Of a stretch of DNA of 64,000 bases, positions 33,059 through 46,190 are shown one piece after another. Within the stretch, counting starts at the first letter, position 1; each line of letters begins with the position of its first letter. The position numbers and the translations under genes are program-made. The notes beneath the pieces were generated by a model. It searched no databases. It worked only from the letters and a program-made list of their open reading frames with translations, and was not told the origin of the DNA. The stretch is taken from contig NC_059508.1 of the NCBI RefSeq assembly GCF_914767665.1, forward strand, positions 7,874,001-7,938,000, written 5' to 3'. This DNA is from Harmonia axyridis (taxonomy: Eukaryota; Arthropoda; Insecta; Coleoptera; Coccinellidae).

Positions 33059-35367
33059 TAAATTAGGGAGCCTCAAGGTCACATGCCTATTCTACATGAT
33101 TACTCAAACCAGTAATAACATTGATAAAATCAGGAAATGTAATGAAAAATCTGTTGGTTAATCTCACCTAGTCCTTTTCGTATTTCATCAAAAATTTTTT
33201 TTTCAGTGGTATGAAGATCTTTAGGATGCGGAATCATTTTCTTCAGAACTCGTCATATCAATTCTGACATTGAAAGTAAATGGAGGAATAGATTTGATTG
33301 CGAAATATTCATATTTTTTTTTATATAAGCCATACAAAGTCGAAATTATCGAAAACATCAGTCTCACAACGAACTAAAACTATGTAAAAGTGTATTTCAA
33401 TAATACCCTATGGACCACACTGGTCTATGCGAATCAATAGAAAGCAATTAAGAAGTGAAAGATGCAGTCAATGATTGTAACCAAAAACGCCCCCGAAGTG
33501 GAAAGGGGAATATTTAGCCAATAAGAACAATCAAATCGGGACATTCTTGTTTTCAGGACGATTTGCTAAATACCGGGGTTTATTTGAGTGTATTGTTAGC
33601 AATATTTTCATAAATTCCAAAGGAATTTCTGAAAACTTGTATAATTCAAATAATCTGGCTTCCTCCAAGTGACTTTGGATATACTATACCATTCTCAACC
33701 GACAAAGAAGGACGATGTTATCTGAAGTAGTCTATTTTTCCAAGAATAATTCAGACTTATAATTGAATCACCAAAGTGGAACGAATTCATGTTTTCATAC
33801 CGGCTTTAATCCCTAGAAAATTTTTTCCTCTAAAGCCACCAGTCATTCGTTTTTCAGGTTTTAAATGAAAATTCCGTAAAAAATTTATATCGGATTAAAT
33901 TAATGTTCGTACTTTCCGCGATATACTTTGAGATTGTTGCGAAACAAGGATTATGGAGCCGATTATCTGGTTGCAGCTGAAGACGTTCTGCTCAACATCA
34001 TTCAAGTTTTGCTCATTTTTCTCAAGGGTAGCTATCGTTGTCTCGATTTTTCCAGGGAAGGCGTTGGCTCCGAAAATTGTTCGAACAATGAAATACACTT
34101 CGCCAATAAATTAATGCACCACTACTTGTCCGAGTTGCAAGTTGTTTTTTTTAATGTCAGATTATATTTTTCTGAACGCCAGTGTCTAAATAGTAGGGGC
34201 TTTTCTCTCCATTTTTGCAGTTTTTCTTGGATTGTCTGGTGGTTATATGACAATTGCTCCTTGTGCAGTTGTAAAGGTGTTGATTCGTCTGCTTCACACA
34301 GTACTTTGTAGACCTCTGACGTTATTATTATTATTATTAGATTTATAAATATCGATTTAACACCAAGGTCCGTCGAACACAAGAAGACTTCGGGAGAAAT
34401 TTTCCAGGATGAAGCTAAAAGTTACTAGCAGAGTAGAGATATAAAAAAAGTCAACAGGAAAAGTGATTAGGCATCTATCTTTCCACCATCTAATGAAAAA
34501 AAAATACCATAGGCGTAGGCAACATGCCAATATTCGATAGGTATACAACAGCCAATCCCTGTTGTTCAAGTTGTAAATGGAATATTTTCATCCTAATTAT
34601 GGAGGAGGATAACCTGTATTAATGTATTCAGAAGAGAACTCGGCTTTGCGGCCATTTGTTGTGACACAGTGAACATTGAAGCCATGCACTCAGTGTGTTT
34701 TTGAATCGAATTTAATATACATCGTAGAGCCACAAAAGGTGTAGTTTGCCTAGCAGAAACTGTTCTGTCCAGATAGAAATTAGAAGGTGTAAAGGGCGAA
34801 TTTTGCCGGATATTATTCAGCTTCAACACGGTCGAAAATAAGCAAAAGGTGGGTTTTTCCATTGGCAATGCTACATCCGTGCAAATGTCACTTTCGGGGT
34901 GAACTCAGTTGCATAATGGATGGGCTAATTTAGGGGGAGATGGCCCTGAAAATACTGCTGGTCGGGCGAACAACAACGAACAGGAAAACACGTACTACGG
35001 TTATCCTATGACGAAGAATATTTCACGTCAATGACAAAAAAAGGATGAACCACGTCTTCTTTAATCATGTAAAATTTATGGTTTCATATGTCAAATCCAG
35101 CGGCTATTGTGACTGTTTATCCATATGGCTTCCTAGCTAGATATAATTTGGGTAATAAATTGCCGAAAAGATTTAGTGGACCACCTTCATTCGAAGGCAA
35201 AACACAAGCGAATTCAACAAAACATATTAGTATTTACACGTCAATTGGTACTCGTCAATATATGTCACTATTCTATTTTTGCGCTCTTGTCGAACTCTCT
35301 CTAATACACTACTTAGTTGTTAAATAATAGCGAGATAAAGAATTATCGGGAAAAAATTACATATACA
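33059..35367. other. Unassigned; short (TTA)n tract and orphan frames
   Basis: A microsatellite (ATTATTATTATTATTA) is at about 34323-34339. Minus-strand frames 34122-34382 (Lys/Gln-rich, with QLHKEQLSYNHQTIQEKLQK) and 33895-34098 have exon-like composition but no family I can name; the first owes its start to the microsatellite. Confidence 0.4.
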
Positions 35368-36509
35368 CAGGCGTACAACTTTGCTTCCGTGTTTTTTTTT
35401 TCCAAAATTCGGGGTTTTATTCTAAGAAAATGATTATACATTTATGAATCGGAGTATTGTCCATCGCTGGCCGTTACTTTCTCCCATCGGAACCAGAAGT
35501 GCTGGTCAGCCAGGCCGTGTGCCATTGATCGAAATGTGATAGTTCGAGAGAGCAACGGCGGGTGAGGTAGGACTTCCCATTTCAACGTTTCCAAGTATGT
35601 CTTGACCACTTTCGCAAGATGGGGTCCAGCATTGTCATGCTGTAAAAATCACTTTATCATGTCTCTCGTTGTATTATGGCCATTTCTCTTTCAATGCTCG
35701 GCTCAAATGCATTAATTGCATTCGATAACGATCGCCTGTGATTGTTTCAGTCGGTTTCAACAATTAATAATACACAACGCTGAGTTGGTCCCATCAAATA
35801 CTGAGCATGACCTTGGAATCGTGAATATTTGGTTAGGCCGTCGACGTGAGAGCATGGCCGAGATATCCCCATGATTTTCTGCTCTTAGGATTATCGTAAT
35901 GAACACATTTTTCGTTTCCAGTCACAATGCGATTCAGAAATCCCTTTCGTCTTCGCCTTGCAAGCAGTTGTTCACAAGCAAACAAACATCTTTCAACATC
36001 TCTCAGCTTCAACTCGTAAGGCACCCTTGTTTATGAATCATATCCATGACTTTCAGGCGTTTTGAAATAACTTGTTGCGTCACTCCCAATGATTCTGGCA
36101 ATTCTTGTTGCGTTTGACACGAGTCTTGATCAAGTAATGCTTCCAACTCTGCATCTTCGAAAACTCATATTCCAACAGAATGCTGGTCTTCGACGTCAAA
36201 ATCACACTCGGCACGTTCTCTCTCTAATAGCGGCCTCACCATATGTATTTGACAGCATTCGATGAGCCTCAGCCGCAGATTTCTCTATATTGAAGCAGAA
36301 AATCAAAACCTAACGCAAATGACGAGAAATTGACTCATAAGCTGACATGTCTAATCGAGAATAACTTAATGATGCAAGCACAAATCGACTAATATTTTGA
36401 TGGCGTTATGTTTACAAATACTTAAGCTTATTGTATGAGATCTACGATCGTTTTATTTCGACTATCACTTACCACTACGTGCAAAACGGCGGAATCAGCG
36501 TTGTACACA
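35368..36509 (-). mobile_element. mellifera/mauritiana-like mariner, copy 2
   Basis: Ends: GGCGTACAACTTTGCTTCCG (35370) and, inverted, CGGCGGAATCAGCGTTGTACAC (to about 36509, shown here as TTGTACAC). The only sizeable frame is 36024-35833 (ELKLRDVERCLFACEQLL, then LNRIVTGNEKCVHYDNPKSR), in which the first catalytic Asp is Asn and the following Trp is Cys. The 3' half is readable only as nucleotide similarity to the other copies. Inactive. Confidence 0.83.
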
Positions 36510-37542
36510 TAATACAAAACGCAAAAGCGGTCGATATTCACATCTAACAAACAGAATCTAATGGAAATCTTCTAAAAAGAGTTTGCAAAAATCCTTCCTA
36601 CCGAAAAGTTGTGGATTATTCAAATCAATACCAAGGGAATATTTCAGATTGCAGACCACAAATAAAGAATTCATCATTAAAAAAAAAATGTATCGTTAAA
36701 TATACGCATATTCTATTTCTGCGCCAATTAATTTTTTATACGTTTCGCTCCAGACTTGTTGTTTTTTCTCTTACTCACCGAGCTCTGGATCAACCAAATG
36801 CCAGCACAATGCATTATGGGATGGTGTTGAAATCAACAAATAAACATTTATCAGAGGAACTTCTTGGAATACATTAAACATCGATCGATATGGGATGGGG
36901 ATTTTTTTCAAGAGCAAGCCAAATAAGTTCCAACATAAACAGGGTTCAGGGATTCTACACGGGCAAAATGGCAGGGTTGGAATGGCTTTCTGATAACCGT
37001 GACAAATATAAACGGAGTAAAGAAATGAATATTTATGCGATTACTTTCTATGTTTCTTTGTAACTTAGTACGGCCTGCTCAGTTCAGGTTAGGTTGGTTG
37101 AGGCACGGAAAGCTATTAATAGAAATGGTTAATTTGAGTGAGAAACGAGAAGTTGTAACGAATGTTCGGGAGAACTGTTAACTCCAAAGCGTATTTTGTC
37201 GGTTCGATTTCGAGAGATCTCTGGGCTCAATTCAATCGCCGAGTGGTTTTGTTGAGTTTTACGAACTCCCGTGATTCTTTGTTCGGTTGTCTCTTCTCTC
37301 TTCTCCTGAGCACGACCAATAGAAAGCTCATTATCATTTCATTATTTCTTTCAGAAGTCGTTACGATTTGAGGATGTCAATCCGCTACACTTCAATTATT
37401 GTGCGTTTCACCGAGAAAATTTGTATTTGGATGGATAGATTCGTACATCTCTTATTTCGCTGTTTCACTGCTTTATCTCAACCGAGTGCAAAAATCACCA
37501 TGAATTGATTCTTTGAATGCGTATTCATTTTTTGATTATATT
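36510..37542. other. Unassigned stretch
   Basis: No recognised gene or element. 37060-37330 is somewhat less AT-rich than average. Confidence 0.4.
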
Positions 37543-37992
37543 AGGCCAATTGAAAAGTCCCCAGTCTGATACACAGATGGCGGTGCTAGTATTAAATCCA
37601 TATGATCAGATTAGTTTGTGAGATATTGCGTTGTGAGTGTAGCTACTTTTGTTATTTGAAAAAAGGATTTCGTATGATGATGAAATATTGCTTTTTGAAG
37701 GGAAAGAATATAGTTGAAGCAAAATCTCTCCTTGATGAAGAGTTCATTGATTTGGTATGCTGAGTTTGAACGTGGTGAAATGAGCACCGAGGACGGCGAA
37801 CGCAGTGGGCGCCCAAAAAAGGGCTGTCACTGACAAAAAATCAAAAAGTGTCAAGTTGATCGCGATAGCAGAGATTGTAAAATATCATCTGAACGTGTAC
37901 ATTATATCATTTACTGATATTTGTACTTGAGAAAGCTGTGTGCAAAATGGGTGCCGCGCGAGCCCACAATCGATCAAAAGCAACAACGTGTT
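37543..37992 (+). mobile_element. irritans-type mariner copy D, 3'-truncated
   Basis: Starts with the TIR AGGCCAATTGAAAAGTCCCC at 37543 (5' TTA). The leader and N-terminal region parallel copies B and C (CCATATGATCAGATTAGTTT, TTGCTTTTTGAAGGGAAAG), with small deletions. It stops after GATCAAAAGCAACAACGTG at about 37992, where AT-rich unrelated sequence begins. Only the DNA-binding half was left, in broken frames. Confidence 0.85.
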
Positions 37993-38992
37993 CTATTATT
38001 CATATTGATAAAAACTATAAAATATTATATATTTTTTTAATCAGGAAAATTTGAACTTTCAAAAAATGGCACAGAAACCTAGAGTTCCATGTGAAAAAAC
38101 ATAAATTTGAGTCAAAGCTTCGTACATAGAAACACTGTCAAAAATACGAGCACGCCACTGGATTCTACCTAAAAAAGTGCCTCTACAATATTTTAATTTC
38201 AAAGCTCTATTATCAGTATCAATAGAGAATATAAATTTTTTTCGATATCGCAATTTCTCCAATTTTTGCTAATAACTCGAAAACAAAAGAAGGTGGCCAA
38301 AAATGAATACTTCTCTTGTTGGTTTCTCAGAAAAAAAGAACAAAAATGAGGTATCAGATGTAGTCTATCTTCTCTGGTTTAAAAGTTGTAGTGCTAAAAC
38401 ATTGAAATTTGCCCACCCAGTACACAAAACCATCCATTTTAAATATTCGTTTTACATTTTTTGAATGAGGTCCAAGAATTTTTGCGATATGTGTATATCG
38501 ACAACAAATGATGGAAGACAGATATTTAAATTTGTCTCTTTCTGATGGAAGTGTTTTCTTTAATTTACAATTTTTTTATGAATGTAGCGAATGCGATCGA
38601 ATCAGTTAATAATGTTTTCTTTTGTGAAAGGCATATCTTTTGTGAAGCTAACTTTCTGAATGCACATTTTATACACACATTTGTACATGTGTACACTGTG
38701 TACATTTGTACACAATTTATATGTGACTGAGATAAGAAATTCACGAATTTTCACATGAATATTGATGTAATAATGATGTTGAATGCTTCAACACTTGGAT
38801 TATTCGACTTGATTAGAAGATTACATGCTTTTCAGCTGTGGGCTAGTCGGTTTTTCACCTGACGTTCCGCTCACTACTGCGGTAAGCATCTTCAGAGATT
38901 TCTAGGCCGTAAATTATAACCTCTATGCTACAGTAAATAACGAAATCATCGAAATTCGTGTGGTTTTCTGTTCTCACTTGTAACGGGTGTTT
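37993..38992. other. Unassigned; part resembles an arm of the 55-kb palindrome
   Basis: Around 38152-38300 the order CGCCACTGGATTCTAC, then a spacer, then TAATAACTCG and AAAGAAGGTGG parallels the right arm of the palindromic element (CGCCACTGGATTCTAC at 56460, TAATAACTTCGG, AAAGGAGGGG). A small imperfect inverted repeat of GTACA words is at about 38680-38712. No gene recognised. Confidence 0.4.
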
Positions 38993-39909
38993 TTTTTCGA
39001 GGTATATAACTTCAAGTTGGCATTACTGTTCAAGATAGCGATCGATTTATCAGCTGTCGAGTGATTTATTCTCAGTTTGGGTTGGCAATTCATCATGAAT
39101 AGACTCACGCCTGAACAATGCTTGGAAATAGTGCAATTTCATTTCGAAAATAATGGTTCTGCGCGGAATACGTATCGCGCACTTCGTTCATTTGCGATGA
39201 AGCGCACTTCTGGTTGAATGGCTACGTCAACAAACAAAACTGCCGCATTTGGAGTGAAGCTAATCCTCAAGTGTCGAAACACCGTTACATCCAGAAAAAC
39301 TGACTGTTTGGTGCGCTTTATGGGCTGGTGGAATCACTGGTCCGTATTTCTTCAAAAACGATGATGGCCAGAACGTTACAGTCAATGGTGATCGGTATAG
39401 AGCCATGATTACTAACTTTTTCATTCCTGAATTGAACGACCATGATGTCCAGGAGCTGTGGTTCCAACAAGACAGCGCAACATGTTACACAGCTCGTGCC
39501 ACAATCGATTTATTGAAAGACACGTTTGGTGACCGCCTAATTTCACATTTTGGACCTGTGAATTGGCCTCCAAGATTTTGTGATTGAACACCGCTAGACT
39601 ACTTTCTGTGGGGCTATGTAAAGTCCTTGGTCTATGCGGATAAGCCGCAAACCCTTGACCATTTGGAAGACAACATTCGCCGTGTTATTGCCGATATACG
39701 GCCACAAATGTTGGAAAAAGTCATTGAGAATTGGACGTCCAGATTGGACTACATCCGAGCCAGCAGTGGTGGTCATATGCCAGAAATCATATTCAAAATG
39801 TAATGCCACAAGATTATCTTGCGGATAAATAGAATTCATGTCAATCGAATAATCCATCGTTGTTTTATTGCAATTTAAAGTTCTACAGCTCTATAAAAAA
39901 CACCCTTTA
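38993..39909 (+). mobile_element. rosa-like DD41D element copy 3, both ends present
   Basis: Left end GGGTGTTTTTTTTCGAGGTA (38995), right end TATAAAAAACACCCTTTA (to about 39909). The start MNRLTPEQCLEIVQFHFENN lies near 39095; after TYRALR the same DNA-binding part is missing as in copies 1 and 2. The core follows: CDEAHFWLNGYVNKQN (first Asp), WFQQDSATCYTA (second), CD-stop-TPLDYFLWGYVKS (third, with an in-frame stop in the motif). The C-terminus is complete (GHMPEIIFKM, about 39770-39802). This is the only copy here with the family's own 3' end. Confidence 0.85.
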
Positions 39910-41804
39910 TAAACAAGTAGTAGTGTTCCAAGTGCATGTTATCGATTCAATTCCACAGAGAAAATTTGATAAATCGCCAAATTATCAATCCTTGAATAAC
40001 ACATAGAAGTAGGCGTGTGCATCTCCACCTACCACTTCACAACGACCAAAACGAAAGAACTTATCTTGATTATAACAACAAAGCTAGCGAATTTATGGTG
40101 GAAAGATTCGACATCCTACTCCGCAAATGATATCGAGAATGGTATTGTTGGATTTATGTGACGAATGGAGTTAATCGAGGGAACAATAAACCATTAAGGA
40201 ATGTTCCGTTACAATGATTCTATTCGTGTTCAACATGGGGGACCCCTCGACTTCAGATCGAACTGAAAAACGAATTCTTACAAACGCGGACTGTCATCAG
40301 TGTTCTTGAGAAGGATCAATTTGATCGAGAAAAGGGTTGGTAGAAAAAGGGGATAGTCAAATCCACATTATCATCAAGTATAAAGAAGTGATTTCAAGAG
40401 ATTGCAAACTTTCACTGGAACTTAACACAATTTTATGCCATGTGGTAAAAAGTATTTCACTAATTACCAATTATCCAATACTCATAATGTATTGGTATAT
40501 TATAAAAAAGAATTAAGCAACATGTTAACTGAAGAATCAGGTTTATTTTCGACACAGGTGATCCAATATAAATAACAGAACAATAGCATTGTGTTGTTTT
40601 GCAAATTGTAGTGTATTAAAAATTATTACCATAAATGGAGGGTGATTAAGCATTTATGTAATGTATATATGAATAATTGAGTTAATATTAGTTATTAATC
40701 ATTTATGATTATTTATATTCCACTGGAGTTCCGAACTCTCTTGGGTTATACATTAAATTCGAATGGTTCAACATTTGAATGTGAATTAGCTTTAAATAAC
40801 AGGACATTTGAAGAATCAAACAAATAACCTTTTTATTTAAATGTTCCAATTCTTTTAGCAAGCGTATTAAAAATAAGGTTGAAGAGGAGGTCACACAATT
40901 TCAAAGGTTGTTCTGATCATTGACCCAACTGACCTTCACTCGATTTAATATATGTATACGCAAATGTGTAGAATTTATTCGTTCAAATTCAGTTTTGAGG
41001 CAATGTCAACCCTCTTTTCCTCATTCTACGAGTATAAAAAGGGCTTTATATCTATACTATATCAAGAACGTGTGACTAAAAAATCCTCCGATTTCTGTCA
41101 AGATCATTTTGAAAATTTGTTTTATCCGTTTCACTAATTTATGATACAAGTGATATCACAATCTTGTTTTCTTTAGCTCAGTTATTACGTAGTTCATATA
41201 ATGTCTTATCGGCATTAACAAGCATTTATTTCGATTCATATATCGTTCACTGTAATTCCACATGACTTCAATCAATTACGCAGAGATCAAGTGGATAAGG
41301 TATGATTACAGGGGTATTTGAGAAAATATAGCTTACCCTTGTTGAATACCAGTACCTATAAGCAACTGCTTGTAACCTTTGATATGTGTATACAAGTTAT
41401 TTAGTGCTTAGTGATTTCGATTGAAGTTCATTTCTTTTAGTAATCAAAAGCAAAAATACAACGAATAAACCAATCAGAATATAAGTTGATAAATGGAAGA
41501 AATTATAGAAATTGATATCTAATTTTCTGTTTTGAAGGTCAAAGCAAATACAGCAGCTGTATTTCGCGTATTCCGAAGCTCTAACTTGACACATACAAAC
41601 GTCGTCAAAAGTCTTGCCCCCCCTATGTTTCTCAAGAAATGAAGAATCTATGTTCTAGAAATGAGATGAATATTTTCCTCCATTCCAACTACAATATATT
41701 CGATAGAAAATTTTTGTTTGTTACTCTTTGCTTTATGCAGGATGAGACAAAATAGGAAAAATGAGAAAAGAATCTGGAAGTATCGATTATAGTTCTTCCA
41801 CGAC
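39910..41804. other. Unassigned AT-rich stretch
   Basis: Nothing recognised over about 1.9 kb. Confidence 0.45.
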
Positions 41805-42165
41805 TGAATCCGAATTCAAATACTCCGTATTACCACCTCTTCTTTCAAACAACAGCCCAATACGCCTAGGCATCTTACGAATCAAGTCATTAATGAAATT
41901 TTCAGGCATATCGTTGCATTCTTCCTGAAGGGCTAAACTCAATTCCTGAAATGTTGAAGTTGGGTTTTGGCGATTGGATATTGCTTTTCCTAACTAATCC
42001 CATACGTAGTCAATTGGATTCATGTCTGGTGAGTTTGCTGGCCAGTTCATTCTCTGGATATTGTTATCTTGAGAATGTTTGGAACCCTTCGTGTGCGGTG
42101 TGGTGGAGCCTTATCATCCTGATGAATGAAATTATTCCCAAAGTCATTATTATACCCTCCAGCAC
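41805..42165 (-). mobile_element. Tc1 transposase C-terminal remnant
   Basis: Reading the minus strand in two frames gives FIHQDDKAPPHRTRRVPNIL (second catalytic Asp block), then MNWPANSPDMNPIDYVWD with Asp at the usual Glu position, then a stop, LALQEECNDMPENFINDL, and IRKMPRRIGLLFERRGGN at the C-terminus (about 41820). This layout is standard for Tc1 transposases. The N-terminal two thirds and the ends are missing. No frame over 60 codons follows the true reading. Confidence 0.75.
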
Positions 42166-43988
42166 ATTATTGATTCACCTTGAAAAGGCTCAAAGACTCT
42201 TGACGATGTGAATATATGCCTTTGGAAATCTGACAAGTTGAATGAAAAATCAGTTATGAGAGTTCTAGATGCCTTCAGCAACATGAAAACGACACTATTA
42301 ATGCTCCCTAAATAAACAACGGGCAAATTAATATGTGAAGTAAAAAATGGACTTGAGCCACTAATTTTTTCCTCAACTCAAAAACTTTTTTCGAGATCAT
42401 ATAGTTCGACATGTAGATTCTGCTGTGGGGTTTTAGACTTAAGTAGAGCGCATAAATTGAATGATTCTTAGTTATAGCTAGAAAATCGTTGTAATCATTT
42501 TCTGATTCAAATATCTCTATATCACTTTCAATATCGGATAGTCAGTTATTTTAACCTTCAGTCAATTAGGGATAAACCGTGAATGTTCTCTTGGAAAGGT
42601 CCAATGTTCCATGAATTTCAATCCCCAAAAAAAAAACGCGATAGCTAATCTACCTGACAGCTTTCAGAAATTTGTATTCGTATTCCCAACAAAGGAATCA
42701 CGCAAAAATCTAATTATAACCTGAAATGATTCAAAAGCCTCGTATAAAAACTCCCTCTTCACGTTTTACACTGACATTGTGATGAAACTTCACGATAGTT
42801 CTATATTGAAAACTTTTCACTGGTATAACTAAGGCCCGAAAGATTTTCAGTCAGTATTATGTTCGAGCAAAAGAGCTTTTCATATTTCATCTACTTTGTT
42901 CTTTATGCAGCGAAAGGAACATGCATAAGGTCTTCAAATTTATATCCATCGTAATATCCTATCTTTCCATGTAGAATAACTTTCAACAAGGTCTAGAAAG
43001 ATGCTATTGAGATTGGAAAAAATTAATGGAACCTTCAGGGAAGGAACAGTTTAATTAACCCTTGTATCAACGAAAAGATGCATCTACTTGAACTTTCAGT
43101 ATATTGGAGGAACAGCCTAGTTAAACTTTAATTTGCCTAAATCTTAGAGGTATTTCGTTGAAGAATTTCATAGGAGTATGTTAAGTACATTCTTTGTGAC
43201 GTTAAATATTTGAATAGGGTAAGTATACTACCAATATCAACGATTGTATGATTTGGTAGGCTACCTGGTATCCATATTCTCATTTCTGTTATTCATCCTC
43301 TTTCCGTTTTATAAGACTACCGTTGAGTCGTGAGATTGTCGGAGTCTGAAATCGATGAAATATCATATGTTCTCAGTTTCCATACCGCTAGTATATTCTT
43401 GCTCTAGCCCATCTTGTTTTATATGCTATCAATATTTCAATTATTCGAGCTATTGTTGAATTCACATGCCATGAAATTGAAAATGAAATGGAATTTCCCC
43501 ATTTTCCGCAAATTGCTGTATGCGTCATACAAAAATTCATTTTCATGAAATAGTTGCACTTTACTGAGATAAATTTAAATGATCTCTTGCTTCTTCTTCA
43601 TCTTGTTATCGAAATTTACTCCACATGTTCATTTTTTTATTCATTCGGATCTTTTAAAAGAATTAAGAAGAAACGGTGGTCTGGGAAGACTTCATTACAG
43701 TTTTCTTCTGACATCGTTAGCTTAATGTCTAGGAGCTGAATGGAAGTGAAGTAGCACTACAGTTAATTGAGAGATTCTCTCAGAAAACGGTATGAAAATT
43801 CAAATACATTTCCAATTGTCGTTCAGAGAACCACTTGCAGGGTTGTCAACATAATATATTGTGTACTTCAAACTAAATGAAAACAATCTGAAGAAACTGT
43901 GGTTAATTTTTCTTATTTAGTAAAGAAATATTTTATTAATGAGATAGATTTACTCAAGGTAGGCCACTTGCCGATAGGAGTGAAGGAA
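42166..43988. other. Unassigned AT-rich stretch
   Basis: No recognised gene or element. Confidence 0.45.
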
Positions 43989-44355
43989 TAATACGAAATA
44001 AATCCATTTTCTATTAGAACAATAACAGTTAATGTTCAGTCCATCATTTCGAATTATTTTCCATAGAAATAACTCTCCAACGATCGAAGCTTTCACAATA
44101 ACCCTTATAGAAAATATTCATCCGCTTATTTGAAAAATCGAAGAAAACTTCTCCTGTCTGAGATGAGTAGCCTGCTGAGCTTCCATGAAGAAATAATGCG
44201 AAAGGAATTCTTTTTGTATTAGATGAAATAACCAGTTTGTATTCAGGCCATCATTCTGAATAATTTTCCATGGAGATAACTCTCCATAAATCCGAGCTTC
44301 CGCAATAACGTCAATAGTAAGTATTTGTTCACTTATTTGAAAAATGAGAAAGCCC
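43989..44355 (+). repeat. Diverged tandem duplication, two units of about 165 bp
   Basis: Units at about 43989-44160 and 44190-44355 share, in order, AATAATACGAAA / AATAATGCGAAA, TCCATCATTTCGAATTATTT / GCCATCATTCTGAATAATTT, TCCATAGAAATAACTCTCCA / TCCATGGAGATAACTCTCCA, CTTTCACAATAAC / CTTCCGCAATAAC and CTTATTTGAAAAAT. Identity is roughly 75-80 percent, so it is old. Confidence 0.75.
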
Positions 44356-44919
44356 GAATTTTCATTCGTGAGAAGTATATCGATTTCATTTCTACGCCGA
44401 AGAGATCTGAAACATTCGAGAACTCTAGAGCAAAAGAACCTTTTCTGCGTAATGTTTTATTTTGTCGCTAAAGTAATTTTGTCTGTAATATTGTTTATAT
44501 CTTGAATTGAACTCAAGAACCAAATTGGCGAATGCGCCAATTCAACATGTTCATATGAAGATTGAATGGTAATGGAAAGTTTGATGACAATATTTATAAA
44601 TTATTAATTTTTTTTTGCTTTTCCCTCAGTTACCCTTTGCCAATTTGAAGGCTATACTGTACTGAGAAGTAGTAATCACTCTGATCCACAGAATATCAAT
44701 AAGCGTTCAACAATAAAAATTTTGTCATCTTCAGACAGCAAAACTTCAGAAATTTCAAAAATTTTTTAGGTTTATGTAGGTTTCTCAGTTTTTGTGAAGA
44801 TTCGGAGGTAATCTACCTAATCTTTACGAGCTCTGAACGAACGTTGTCATTCTGAAGTTTTTGAGTATAGTTACTACAACTTCAGTACAATATTACTACC
44901 ATCATGAAAAACATCATCG

Positions 44920-45180
44920 ACGGTAATATCGTTCCTACAAGATGGAGCAAATTCACACTACGAGAAATTTTTCTCGATTAATCTTCAGGAGAAGATTCAT
45001 TGCCTTCTCGCTGTCCTGATTTCACGCCTATGTACTTTCACTTGTGTGATTTCCTCAAATTCGAAGTTTACGTTAGTGAACCAAGTTTCCTAAGACGGTT
45101 AAAACAAAATATTCGCCATAAATTGGGAGTTATCATGGAGCATTGGTACTTTCCAAGCCGTCATCAGGAATTTTAGTGTT
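44920..45180 (+). mobile_element. Decayed Tc1/mariner transposase C-terminal remnant
   Basis: One frame gives FLQDGANSHYEKFF (about 44930), the second-catalytic-Asp block. Another gives LPSRCPDFTPMYFHLCDFLK, where FFLWGYLK-type sequence is expected, and a tail FEVYVSEPSFLRRLKQNI to about 45120. The pattern fits the same D-D-D family as the 11 kb remnant, but the third Asp is Tyr here (PMY). Ends not seen. Confidence 0.5.
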
Positions 45181-46190
45181 AGAATAAATGGAAAATCATA
45201 TGGACGATAATATCTCAAGAAATGAATTCGCAAATAGTAATCTTTCAGAATTAATTAATAGTTTTTTGACAGATGGTTTATTAACCCTTGTATAACTTCG
45301 ATATATACTAAATTTGAACACATCTGTGCAATCTTGGAGTAATTACTCTCACTTCAATCACGTAGGGTTGTAGAAAATTATATCTTAAACGATACAACTC
45401 ACTTTGTGCAAGAGCTAATTTGCGGTGATGGTAGACGGCATGTGGTGTGAAAATTGATCTTTGTCTTCCTGTTGAAATCACAGCACAAAAGGGAGCGGTA
45501 GACACTTCACAGATACCAGAACCCGATGATTACCTGGATAAATAGAACTCAGACAATATGGATAAGGTCGGCACCTAATCCCAGTATGAAGCTTGTAATT
45601 TAGACAATAAAACTGGCTCATAAGAACCGCACTGAAGTTATGTTTGTTGAAAGCATAGAGAAGGAAAATGCTGAGAAGGGGCAAATTGTTTGGGGCGCTC
45701 CTCATGGAATAATGATGGCAGTGGGTTAGTTTAATACATACATAAAGCTAAATTAATATCCAAGTATCCGGTAAGGGATCTCCATGTTATAATTCAATAT
45801 TTAATAATAGCAACGGTGTATAAACAATTTATATCCGCATTCATCACCTCACCCTTAGCCTAAGGGATGCCCTTGTATCAGCACTTCAGGGTGGAACGAT
45901 TTCTGGCTCTTGAATCTACAGGTACGAAAAACTGATTACCTAATTGAACTGACTGTAACAATTCCTGGAATGTTTAATTTTTATATAAAATATATTTATA
46001 TTTTATATAACATATACAATGTAGATTTTCGAAAAGTAACCATTGACATATATCCGAAGTTATAAGGGGTATAAATATCTCAAAAAATTAGGAAAAAACA
46101 ATAAGTCAGGCATAAGCAAAGCAAGACTGAGATAGGAGAAATGAAGAAGAATGGAGAGTCTGAAAAATCATTTCTCCTCCTAATAAATTA
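45181..46190. other. Unassigned stretch
   Basis: No recognised gene or element; minus frames 45308-45705 lack motifs. Confidence 0.4.

Noticed and set aside
38640..38715. GTACA-rich inverted repeats as an attachment site or terminator
   Set aside because: Short, low-complexity TGTACA alternation; no flanking element.
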